From an uncultured Collinsella sp. (lineage in GTDB: Bacteria > Actinomycetota > Coriobacteriia > Coriobacteriales > Coriobacteriaceae), in assembly GCA_900541205.1 (NCBI GenBank), contig UQIV01000010.1:1-64000 (forward strand): a DNA stretch of 64,000 nt, read 5' to 3'. Shown here piece after piece: positions 50,063 to 64,000 of the stretch. The position numbers and the translations under genes are program-made. Within the stretch, counting starts at the first letter, position 1. Each line of letters opens with the position of its first letter. The notes below the pieces were generated by a model that worked only from the letters and a program-made list of their open reading frames with translations, was not told where the DNA came from and did no database searches.

Positions 50063-51439
50063 ATGTGGGCATACGAGACGACGTTCTACCAGATCTACCC
50101 GCTGGGCTTCTGTGGAGCTCCGCGCGAAAACGCCGCGCCCGTTGCCGAGGATGAGCTCGCCCAGGCTGCTAACGCCGTGCCCAACCCCGATGCTCCTATC
50201 ATGAAAATCGCCCAATGGGCCGACTACCTGCAGGAACTCGGCGTTGGCACTGTGCTCATCAACCCGCCGCTCGAGTCCGATAGCCACGGCTACGATACGC
50301 GCAGCCTGCGCCATATCGACCGCCGCCTGGGTGGGGATGTCGACTTTGCCGCCGTGTGCGACACACTGCATGCCCACGGTATCCGCGTGGTGCTCGATGC
50401 CGTCTTCAACCACGTCGGCCGCGGTTTTTGGGCCTTCCGCGATGTGCAGGAGCGCAAGTGGGATTCGCCGTACAAGGATTGGTTCCACATCAGCTTTGAC
50501 GGTGACTCGTGCTACGGCGACGGCTTTTGGTATGAGGGCTGGGAGGGCCATTTTGAGCTTGTGAAGCTCAACCTGCAAAACCCCGCCGTGGTCAATTACC
50601 TGCTCGAGTCCGTGCGTCGCTGGGCCGAGGTCTTTGGCGTCGACGGCCTGCGCTTGGACGTTGCCTATATGCTCGACCGCGACTTCATGCGCCGCCTGCA
50701 CGCTTTTACCCGTGAGCTCAAGCCCGACTTTGTGCTGATCGGCGAGACGCTCCACGGCGACTACAACCAAATCGTCAACGACGAGATGCTCGACTCCTGC
50801 ACCAACTACGAGTGCTACAAGGGCCTGTACTCCAGCTTTAACTCGGTCAACATGTTCGAGATCGCCCATTCGCTGCACCGTCAGTTTGGCGGCGACCCTT
50901 GGTGCATCTACCGCGGCAAACATCTGCTGTCGTTTGTCGACAACCACGATGTGCCGCGCCTGGCGAGCATCCTCACCGACAAGTCCTGTCTGCGTCCCGC
51001 CTACGGCATGCTCTTTGGCATGCCAGGCATCCCGTGCGTCTACTATGGCAGCGAGTGGGGAATTGCTGGCGAAAAGGGCGGCCCCGATGGCGACTGGGCG
51101 CTGCGCCCTGCGCTCGATGAGCCTGCGCCCAACGAGCTGACGGCCTTCATCGAGCAGCTTGCGCACCTACGCTCGGCAAACGACGCGGCGGCCCGTGCCC
51201 TCAACTACGGTGCCTATCGCAACGTGGTGATCCAGAACAAGCAGCTGCTGTTCGAGCGTGCCTGCGACGACGCGACGGTGCTCGTGGCGGTCAATGCCGT
51301 GAACGAGCCCTATACCTTTGGAGCCGGCGAACTCAACGGCTCCTTCGTCGACCTGCTTGCCGACGATGCGCCCACGGTCGAGCTGACAGGCTCCCTTGAA
51401 CTTGCGCCCTATGAGGTGCGTTATCTGCTGAGGGCCTAA
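50063..51439 (+). CDS. GH13 alpha-amylase family glycosidase
   Basis: A 458-residue intracellular enzyme (no signal peptide) of GH13, in the maltogenic amylase/neopullulanase range. The barrel motifs are VVLDAVFNHVG, GLRLDVAY with nucleophile Asp199, LIGETLHG with acid Glu228, and SFVDNHDVPR with Asp296. A short beta domain closes the protein. Starch-binding modules are lacking. It could debranch or cut imported maltodextrins. The next gene starts 3 bases after its stop. Confidence 0.92.
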   Translation: MWAYETTFYQIYPLGFCGAPRENAAPVAEDELAQAANAVPNPDAPIMKIAQWADYLQELGVGTVLINPPLESDSHGYDTRSLRHIDRRLGGDVDFAAVCDTLHAHGIRVVLDAVFNHVGRGFWAFRDVQERKWDSPYKDWFHISFDGDSCYGDGFWYEGWEGHFELVKLNLQNPAVVNYLLESVRRWAEVFGVDGLRLDVAYMLDRDFMRRLHAFTRELKPDFVLIGETLHGDYNQIVNDEMLDSCTNYECYKGLYSSFNSVNMFEIAHSLHRQFGGDPWCIYRGKHLLSFVDNHDVPRLASILTDKSCLRPAYGMLFGMPGIPCVYYGSEWGIAGEKGGPDGDWALRPALDEPAPNELTAFIEQLAHLRSANDAAARALNYGAYRNVVIQNKQLLFERACDDATVLVAVNAVNEPYTFGAGELNGSFVDLLADDAPTVELTGSLELAPYEVRYLLRA

Positions 51440-51442
51440 TTC

Positions 51443-52006
51443 ATGACTGCGCCGGACGAGGGCTATCAGCATATTGAGCATGGGTTTGAGCCCGTGTTTG
51501 ACGAGCGCTCGCGCGTTTTGGTGCTGGGGTCGTTTCCCTCGGTGCTCTCGCGTGCCAATGCCTTCTACTATGGCAATCCGCAGAACCGCTTTTGGCGCGT
51601 GATGGCCGCGTGCCTTGGTGCGCCCGTGCCGCCCAACGAGGGAGACTCTTTGGCGAGCGGCGAGCCCGTGACGCTTGACGCCTCGATTGCCGCCAAGCGG
51701 GCTATGCTGCTGAACGGCGGCGTGGCCCTGTGGGACGTGATCGAGAGCTGCGACATTAAGGGCTCGAGCGATGCGAGCATTCGTAACGTTGTGCCGGCAC
51801 ATATCGAGCGCATTACCGGCGCAGCTCCCATTGAGCAGGTGATATGCAACGGTGGTACAGCTGGCCGGCTCTACAAGCGCTATCTACAAGAGCGCACCGG
51901 GCTGCCGGCCATCGTTCTGCCGTCGACAAGTCCCGCCAATGCGGCGTGGCGTCTGGAGCGTCTTGTTGAGCGTTGGCACGAAGCCGTTGGCTGGGCTGTT
52001 ATTTAA
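51443..52006 (+). CDS. DNA-deoxyinosine/uracil DNA glycosylase family protein (UDG family 6-like)
   Basis: A 187-residue base-excision repair enzyme. Its motifs fit the hypoxanthine-DNA glycosylase branch: LVLGSFPSVLSR (about 27-38), AFYYGNPQNRFWRV (about 40-53), GVALWDVIESCD (about 93-104) and a C-terminal VLPSTSPANA. It should remove hypoxanthine or uracil from DNA. It lies 3 bases after the GH13 gene and overlaps no other. It converges on the next gene. Confidence 0.9.
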   Translation: MTAPDEGYQHIEHGFEPVFDERSRVLVLGSFPSVLSRANAFYYGNPQNRFWRVMAACLGAPVPPNEGDSLASGEPVTLDASIAAKRAMLLNGGVALWDVIESCDIKGSSDASIRNVVPAHIERITGAAPIEQVICNGGTAGRLYKRYLQERTGLPAIVLPSTSPANAAWRLERLVERWHEAVGWAVI

Positions 52007-52007
52007 T

Positions 52008-52670
52008 TTAGATTTTTGTTTGAGCGTGGGCACCCAGACGTTTCAGAACGCCTCGCCAGATCGGCGCGGGCACGGCTGGCTTGGCGCAAACCATGCCGTC
52101 GGTGTCGACGTTGGCGGCATTGCCGCCGCTAAGTCGCTGTGCATGCTCGACGGAGCAGCCCATGCGCACAGCGCCCACAAGCTTATCCATCGCTTCCGAA
52201 AATGGTCGGCGCAAGAGGCCCATGCGTGGGGAATGGCGAAGCGCTGCGATGCCGCTGCCGGCGCAGATGGCAACGCCTCCACACCACAATTGGTCATGGC
52301 GCTCACATGCCTTGTGCAGGCGAACGGCGGTCCCACGCGCCTGCTCAGTGCCCTCTTGTGCGGCTCGAATTGCGGCATAGACGCGCGTTCCCGTACCGCC
52401 AAAGCGCTCAAGCGCCTGCTCGATAGCTGTCAACGTCTCATCGTCAGCCACATCTTCAATGGCCAGCACGATGCCATCGGCAACGCTGCCGGCGTCATTT
52501 GCCTTCAAGTCGACCGGGCGGGGGAGTGCGGTGCCGGAAAGCTGTGCATAGGCCGCGATGGCATCTTGCAGGTCCCAGAGCAAAAACTCAAGATCGGAGC
52601 TATTGGGAATGCTGATATACGCAATGGTTTGCAGCGTTTTTGGTACATCGCCGCGCGCGATCGTCTCCAT
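52008..52670 (-). CDS. Uncharacterised protein, flavodoxin-like features
   Basis: A 220-residue protein. AAAGGAGG sits before ATG 52670, so the gene is likely real. The segment GTRVYAAIRAAQEGTE...LWCGGVAICAGSGIAALRHSPRMG resembles the C-terminal half of clostridial flavodoxin/NADPH-FMN-reductase-like proteins, but the usual N-terminal FMN phosphate loop is not seen. Two bases separate its stop from that of the DNA glycosylase, with no terminator between. Function unknown. Confidence 0.6.
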   Translation of the reverse strand: METIARGDVPKTLQTIAYISIPNSSDLEFLLWDLQDAIAAYAQLSGTALPRPVDLKANDAGSVADGIVLAIEDVADDETLTAIEQALERFGGTGTRVYAAIRAAQEGTEQARGTAVRLHKACERHDQLWCGGVAICAGSGIAALRHSPRMGLLRRPFSEAMDKLVGAVRMGCSVEHAQRLSGGNAANVDTDGMVCAKPAVPAPIWRGVLKRLGAHAQTKI

Positions 52671-52763
52671 GCCGCCTCCTTTCCAGTTGGTTTCCGTTTA
52701 GGTTACACCGTCTGGCGGCGCCTAGCCGCGCTATCCTAGTGCAACCCTTACGAAAGGAACGCC

Positions 52764-53900
52764 ATGCGCCTGCCCATGAATACTTCGCTTGCCACGCTCA
52801 AGCCCTCCGGCATCCGCCGAATCAACGCGCTCGCCGCCCAGCATCCGGGATGCATTGCGCTTGCGCTCGGCGAGCCCGATTTTCCCACGTCCGACGTGAT
52901 TAGCGCCGAGGTGACGGCCTCGCTTGACCGTGGCGACACGCACTATCCGCCCAACAACGGCCGCCCCGCCCTGCGCGAGGCGCTGTCTGCCTACATGGGG
53001 GACGCGGGCCTTACGTTTTCGGCCGACGAGGTCATCCTGACCGACGGCGCGACCGAGGCCCTGTCGGCTACGTTTATGGCCATGCTCAACCCCGGCGACG
53101 AGGTCATCATTCCCACGCCGGCTTTTGGTTTGTACGAGAGCATCGTCGTGGCCAATCACGCCAAAGCGGTCTATTTGGATACGGAGCCCGCGCAATTTCA
53201 GATTGACGAGGAAGCGCTTCGCGCCTGTGTGACCCCGGCGACCAAGGCCATCGTTATCTGCACGCCCAACAATCCTACGGGCTGCATCCTCGACGCGGCA
53301 TCGCTCGACGCCGTGGCGCGCGTAGCGGAGCAGGCGGGTATCTACGTAGTCTGCGACGACGTATACAACCGCCTCGTCTATGTGGATGGCTACGAGCGCT
53401 TCGCCCAGCGACACCCGGAGCTGCGCGAGCAGACGGTGATCATCGAGAGCTTCTCCAAGCCCTGGGCCATGACCGGCTGGCGCTTGGGTTGGCTCGCAGC
53501 GGCAGCCCCCGTCATCGCCGAGATCGCAAAAGCACACCAATACCTAGTATCGAGTGCCGTCTCCTTTGAGATGGATGCCGCAGCCCGAGCCCTCACCGTC
53601 GACCCAACTCCCATGCTCAAAGTCTACCGAGCCCGCCGCAAACGCGTGCTCGCGGCCTTAGACGCCATGGGCCTCGACGTAGTAGAGCCCGCAGGAGCCT
53701 TCTACACTTTCCCGAGCATCAAAAAGTTCGGCCTAACCAGCGAAGACTTCTGCATCAAAGCTATCAAAGAGGCAAACGTAGCCCTAGTCCCGGGCGACTG
53801 TTTCGGAACCGAAGGCCACATCCGCCTAAGCTACTGCGTCTCCGACAAAGATCTGGACGAAGGCCTCCGCCGCCTGTCCACCTTCATTTCAACCTTGTAG
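52764..53900 (+). CDS. PLP-dependent aminotransferase, class I/II (aspartate aminotransferase-like)
   Basis: A 378-residue fold-type I aminotransferase. Substrate Gly/Asp in LGEPDFPTSD, PLP contacts near VILTDGATEALSATF and NNPTG, Asp/Tyr in CDDVYNRLVY, Schiff-base Lys232 in ESFSKPWAMTGWRLGW, and C-terminal carboxylate Arg in GHIRLSYC. GAAAGGAAC precedes ATG 52764. Codon choice changes sharply in the last third (from about 53,520), with CTA, GTA, GCA and GAA in place of the CTC/CTG, GTC, GCC and GAG used before. Amino donor and acceptor are not fixed by sequence. Confidence 0.9.
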   Translation: MRLPMNTSLATLKPSGIRRINALAAQHPGCIALALGEPDFPTSDVISAEVTASLDRGDTHYPPNNGRPALREALSAYMGDAGLTFSADEVILTDGATEALSATFMAMLNPGDEVIIPTPAFGLYESIVVANHAKAVYLDTEPAQFQIDEEALRACVTPATKAIVICTPNNPTGCILDAASLDAVARVAEQAGIYVVCDDVYNRLVYVDGYERFAQRHPELREQTVIIESFSKPWAMTGWRLGWLAAAAPVIAEIAKAHQYLVSSAVSFEMDAAARALTVDPTPMLKVYRARRKRVLAALDAMGLDVVEPAGAFYTFPSIKKFGLTSEDFCIKAIKEANVALVPGDCFGTEGHIRLSYCVSDKDLDEGLRRLSTFISTL

Positions 53901-53937
53901 CCCTCAGGGATGCAACACATCAGCCCACCGACCCAAG

Positions 53938-54189
53938 CATTATGAGTGGGGCGCGTCGCTCAACGGACACGAGGATTCGCAGCAAAGGCAACGTAGCTCC
54001 GGCCGGGAGGGGCAGGGCGAGTTTTCCGTAGATTCCGCACGAGCCGAAGGCCACTTAATGTGGCCTTCGTGCGAGCCCAGGACTTGACCGAGCGGAAAAC
54101 TCGCCCTGCCCCTCCCGGTCGGAGCGTATGCAGGGTTTGTGTACGAATCCTCGCGCCCGTTGACCGACGCCGGGGTCCCCGCCATAATA
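53938..54189. repeat. Imperfect palindrome of about 250 bp in front of rplJL
   Basis: Three matched blocks around a centre at about 54,057: 53954-53979 with 54144-54169 (23 of 26 match), 53996-54028 with 54093-54125 (32 of 33 match), and GAAGGCCAC/GTGGCCTTC (54046-54054/54060-54068). Outer edges CATTATGAGTGGGG and CCCCGCCATAATA also correspond. The right arm ends with the rplJ promoter. No protein is coded. Confidence 0.85.
54160..54188 (+). promoter_or_regulatory. Promoter of rplJL
   Basis: -35 TTGACC (54160-54165), 17-bp spacer, -10 CATAAT (54183-54188). Transcription would begin at about 54,195, right at the L10 leader. The left arm of the palindrome carries TTGAGC and CATAAT on the minus strand with only 13 bp between them. 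Confidence 0.75.
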
Positions 54190-54204
54190 CTTTCGGTTCA
54201 CGCA

Positions 54205-54290
54205 CGAATCCGCTGCCAGAGACAGCCGGCGCAAACGGGTCTTACCCGCGAGCTTAATGGGACATCCCGCCAGCCGAGGTGGTCGAGTAG
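54205..54290 (+). promoter_or_regulatory. Ribosomal protein L10 leader
   Basis: The segment GCCAGAGACAGCCGGCGC, a GGG/CCC stem and CCCGCCAGCCGAGGTGGT match the conserved core of the L10(L12)4-binding leader found before rplJ in many bacteria. Binding of L10-L12 should favour the terminator that follows. Confidence 0.8.
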
Positions 54291-54302
54291 ATATGTCTTC
54301 TC

Positions 54303-54339
54303 GCCCCCGTCGCTCATGCAGCGCGGGGGCTTTCTTTTT
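54303..54339 (+). terminator. Attenuator of the L10 leader
   Basis: GCCCCCGTCGC pairs with GCGCGGGGGC, followed by TTTCTTTTT, 66 bases before rplJ. It is a leader terminator, not the end of an operon. Confidence 0.85.
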
Positions 54340-54404
54340 GGACATGCCCCCGTCACGTCCTTGTGGCGGACCGTGCCCGGAAAGAATTCGAGGAGGTGTA
54401 ATTC

Positions 54405-54926
54405 ATGCCCCAGCAGTACAAAATCGACAAGGTTGCAGAGATCGAGTCCCGTATCGCCGAGAACGCCGGTCTGTTCGTCGTCAACTACAACGGTCTGACG
54501 GTTAAGCAGGCTCAGGAGCTGCGTCATCAGCTTCGCGAGTGCGGCGCCGAGATGAAGGTCTACAAGAACAACCTGGTCAAGATCGCTCTCAAGAACCAGG
54601 AGCAGCCCGAGCTCGACGAGATTCTCGCCGGCCCCGTCGCTTATGTGTTCTACGAGTCCGAGCCGGTCGAGGCCGCTAAGGCCCTTAAGGACTTCTCCGC
54701 TAAGTCCAAGGGCGTCCTTGAGATCAAGGGCGGTATCTCCGACGGCAAGGCCGTTTCCGCTGATGATGTTAAGGCTATCGCCGAGCTGCCCACCAAGGAT
54801 CAGCTTCTCGGCCAGATCGCCGGTCTCATCTCCGGTTTCGCTCGCGACATCGCTGTCTGCGTCAACGGCGTTTCCTCTGGTCTCGCTCGTTCGATCCAGC
54901 AGGTCTCCGAGCAGAAGGCAGCCTAG
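54405..54926 (+). CDS. rplJ: 50S ribosomal protein L10
   Basis: A 173-residue base of the L7/L12 stalk. The rRNA-binding domain (1-130) has FVVNYNGLTVKQAQELRHQLRE and VYKNNLVKIAL. The C-terminal helix (about 135-173) anchors L12 dimers. GAGGAGGTG precedes the ATG. It is controlled by the leader and attenuator upstream. Confidence 0.97.
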   Translation: MPQQYKIDKVAEIESRIAENAGLFVVNYNGLTVKQAQELRHQLRECGAEMKVYKNNLVKIALKNQEQPELDEILAGPVAYVFYESEPVEAAKALKDFSAKSKGVLEIKGGISDGKAVSADDVKAIAELPTKDQLLGQIAGLISGFARDIAVCVNGVSSGLARSIQQVSEQKAA

Positions 54927-55028
54927 TCGCTGTTTTCACCCGCGGCGGCAACGCCGCACCCCTGGCGCATTCGCGCCGTGTTTTAACTGATCTCCGTGCA
55001 TCCGCACGGAAACCGAAAGGACTTAGAA

Positions 55029-55406
55029 ATGGCTAAGCTTACCACCGATGAGATCATCGATGCTCTTAAGGAAATGACCCTTCTCGAGGCTTCCGAGCTC
55101 GTCAAGGCTATCGAGGACACCTTCGGCGTTTCCGCCGCTGCTCCTGCCGCTGTTGTCGCCGCTCCCGCTGCTGGCGCTGCTGAGGCCGAGGAGAAGACCG
55201 AGTTTGACGTCGTGCTCGAGGGCTTCGGCGACAACAAGATCCAGGTCATCAAGGCCGTCCGTGAGCTCACCAACCTTGGCCTGAAGGAGGCCAAGGAGGT
55301 CGTCGAGGGCGCTCCCAAGGCTGTTCTCGAGGGTGCCAAGAAGGAGGACGCCGAGGCTGCCAAGGAGAAGCTCGAGGCTGCTGGCGCTGCTGTCACCCTC
55401 AAGTAA
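55029..55406 (+). CDS. rplL: 50S ribosomal protein L7/L12
   Basis: A 125-residue stalk protein. The N-terminal dimer domain (1-33) is followed by an Ala-rich hinge (about 36-55) and the factor-binding domain with DNKIQVIKAVRELTNLGLKEAKEVVEGAPK. ATG 55029 follows GAAAGGAC. The 102-base gap after rplJ holds small GC-rich stems and no gene. Confidence 0.97.
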   Translation: MAKLTTDEIIDALKEMTLLEASELVKAIEDTFGVSAAAPAAVVAAPAAGAAEAEEKTEFDVVLEGFGDNKIQVIKAVRELTNLGLKEAKEVVEGAPKAVLEGAKKEDAEAAKEKLEAAGAAVTLK

Positions 55407-55434
55407 TCAGGCTTTCTCGCCAGATTTCTTTGCA

Positions 55435-55470
55435 GACGGGGTTCGCATTGCGAGCCCCGTCTTTTTTGTT
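55435..55470 (+). terminator. rplJL terminator
   Basis: GACGGGG (55435-55441) pairs with CCCCGTC (55455-55461), extended by TCGC/GCGA, followed by TTTTTTG. It separates rplJL from rpoBC, which are often co-transcribed in other bacteria. The AT-rich stretch to 55,720 shows no gene and should hold the galU promoter. Confidence 0.9.
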
Positions 55471-55720
55471 TTTCGGTCCCTCGACATCGGTTGCTCAAAC
55501 TGCCATGTTCTGTGATTTGCGTCGTATCGGGCGCCCTGCCGTTGGGCAATAAAATTGCACCATTCGAGCAATAATTTGCGTTGACCTGCTGAAGAATTGT
55601 CTTTGCCTTGTAGCGACATATAGTTCCAGCGGTAAGATGCTTGGGTATCGCAATTTGGTCTGCGGCTGTGCGCCGCACGCATGGGGCGCTTTTGCGCCTG
55701 CGAAAGGATCTTTGAATAAC

Positions 55721-56629
55721 ATGAAGGCAATCATCCCCGCCGCCGGTCTTGGCACGCGTTTTCTGCCTGGCACTAAGTGCACGCCCAAAGAGATGCTGCC
55801 GGTGCTCGACAAGCCCGTCATTCAGTATGTCGTCGAGGAGGCACTCGACCCCGAGGAGGTCGACGACGCCATCATCGTTACCTCGCCCGGCAAGCCCGAG
55901 CTGCTGAACTACTTCCAGCCCGATCGCTCGCTCGAGAACCTGCTGCGCGAGCGCGGCAAGAACGCCTATGCCGATGCCGTTGCCCACGCTGGCGGTATGC
56001 CGGTCGACTTCCGTTATCAGTACGAGCCCAAGGGCCTCGGCCATGCTATTCGCTCTGCTGCCGACGCCGTGGCAGGGGAGAACTTCCTGGTTCTTCTGGG
56101 CGACTACGTTGTGCCTAACCGCGACATCTGCGACAAGATGCTCGCCGTTTCCAAGGAGCACGGTGGCGCTTCGGTTATCGCCGTCGCTGCTTGTTCGCCC
56201 GAGGAAGTCAGCCGCTACGGCGTTATCGCCGGCGAGCGCGTCGGTTCGCTCGAGGGCGCCGAGGACGTTGCCGATGCCGAGCCGGGCGCTGTCTGGCGCA
56301 TCGGCGGTCTGGTCGAGAAGCCTGCTCCCGAGGCGGCTCCGTCCAACCTGTACATCGTCGGTCGCTACCTGCTGAGCCCGCTGGTCATGGATCTGCTGGC
56401 AGATCAGCAGGCCGGCAAGGGCGGCGAGATCCAGCTCACCGACGCCTTGGCCCGTTCGCTTGACCGCGAGGCCATGTACGCTGTCGTCATCGACCCGCTC
56501 TCGGGCTACGACACCGGCACCCCGTCTGGCTGGATGGCCACCAACGCCCTCATGGCTGCAAGCGACCCCCGCTTTGCCAGCGCCTTCTGGGACGCCATCG
56601 ACGAGCGCGGCGGATTGATGCGCAAGTAA
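55721..56629 (+). CDS. galU: UTP--glucose-1-phosphate uridylyltransferase
   Basis: A 302-residue nucleotidyltransferase that makes UDP-glucose for polysaccharide and glycolipid synthesis. The signature AIIPAAGLGTRFLPGTKCTPKEMLPVLDKP is at residues 3-32 and the metal/UTP Asp is in LLGDYVV (about 125). Lys in VEKP and the C-terminal GYDTGTPSGW complete the site. ATG 55721 follows CGAAAGGATC; the upstream in-frame ATG lacks a site. It is inserted between rplL and rpoB with its own terminator. Confidence 0.95.
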   Translation: MKAIIPAAGLGTRFLPGTKCTPKEMLPVLDKPVIQYVVEEALDPEEVDDAIIVTSPGKPELLNYFQPDRSLENLLRERGKNAYADAVAHAGGMPVDFRYQYEPKGLGHAIRSAADAVAGENFLVLLGDYVVPNRDICDKMLAVSKEHGGASVIAVAACSPEEVSRYGVIAGERVGSLEGAEDVADAEPGAVWRIGGLVEKPAPEAAPSNLYIVGRYLLSPLVMDLLADQQAGKGGEIQLTDALARSLDREAMYAVVIDPLSGYDTGTPSGWMATNALMAASDPRFASAFWDAIDERGGLMRK

Positions 56630-56649
56630 GCCTTCAGGCATCGACATTT

Positions 56650-56682
56650 ACGGGCGCGGACTTCGGTTCGCGCCCGTTTTTT
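56650..56682 (+). terminator. galU terminator
   Basis: ACGGGCGCG (56650-56658) pairs perfectly with CGCGCCCGT (56669-56677), followed by a T run. Confidence 0.92.
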
Positions 56683-56815
56683 ATAAGAGCTGCGATTGCC
56701 GGCTCTCTGTTCACAGAAAATATATGAACAGGTGTTCGATACACATACATCTACCTGCGTGTTTTCTGCTGAAAAACTTTGCTACTCCAAAAACTCAATC
56801 GCGTCAAGGCTTTTC

Positions 56816-56843
56816 TTGCCCAACGGTCGGTACCTGATAAACT
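56816..56843 (+). promoter_or_regulatory. Promoter of rpoBC
   Basis: -35 TTGCCC (56816-56821), 16-bp spacer, -10 TAAACT (56838-56843). The leader is about 65 bases. The AT-rich region 56,690-56,815 shows no gene and may hold upstream elements. Confidence 0.6.
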
Positions 56844-56916
56844 ATTAGGTTGCGATAACTGGCGAAGCTATGCCTCGCCAACCCACCGAGCATTTCCGTG
56901 AAGGAGGAAAAACCTG

Positions 56917-60408
<3,492 letters not shown>

Positions 60409-60414
60409 TTGACT

Positions 60415-64000
<3,586 letters not shown>

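Noticed and set aside
53940..54527. Frames on both strands within the 250-bp palindrome and L10 leader
   Set aside because: They come from the palindrome itself and overlap a conserved leader RNA.

Overview
The window reads as chromosome of a high-GC gut actinomycete of the class Coriobacteriia, most likely Collinsella. This rests on the codon bias, the protein sequences, a DisA/IspD/IspF/CysS/RlmB/YacP run and an LAxTG-type sorting signal. No 16S gene is present, so the genus is an inference.

The backbone is a stretched version of the cluster known in Bacillus as clpC-disA-ispD-ispF-cysS-rlmB-yacP-rpmG-secE-nusG-rplKA-rplJL-rpoBC. All of these occur here in that order and on the + strand: clpC at 2.9 kb, disA to the YacP-like gene at 11.0-16.5 kb, tuf-rpmG-secE-nusG-rplK-rplA at 19.4-23.4 kb, rplJL at 54.4 kb, rpoB at 56.9 kb and rpoC running off the 3' end. 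Accessory blocks interrupt it. Between clpC and disA lie a RelB/DinJ-PIN toxin-antitoxin pair, pepD, a hipBA pair and mntP. Between the YacP-like gene and tuf lie an HTH-HipA-like kinase fusion and a tRNA-Thr locus with a duplicated 3' end and hairpin arrays. Between rplA and rplJ lie about 31 kb of metabolic and transport genes. galU sits between rplL and rpoB.

The 31-kb block holds several modules. These are a phosphoesterase with a cytosolic ParB-like/BMP fusion, an MscS channel, a sortase-type 5'-nucleotidase, a three-gene ABC importer, a WYL regulator, asnS, a stand-alone EIIA-Glc, an esterase, a GntR-DDAH-amino acid permease module, a FeoA-FeoB fusion, an alpha-glucoside PTS module (EIICB, RpiR, GH4), an MFS exporter, a GH13 amylase, a deoxyinosine/uracil DNA glycosylase and an aminotransferase. 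EIIA-Glc (35.0 kb) probably serves the EIICB (43.6 kb), which lacks its own IIA domain.

The least expected content is between genes. There are two hairpin arrays of 62-bp period flanking the GntR-DDAH-permease module, an 80-bp-period hairpin pair and a nested hairpin beside tRNA-Thr, and three copies of an element with a 22-bp terminal inverted repeat. There is also a set of small hairpins with a CCTGTCCC-type loop, a 103-bp hairpin between cysS and rlmB, and a roughly 250-bp imperfect palindrome whose right arm carries the rplJL promoter and whose left arm carries a decayed mirror copy. The toxin and kinase loci each have a clear inverted-repeat operator; hipBA has three copies spaced exactly 27 bp apart.
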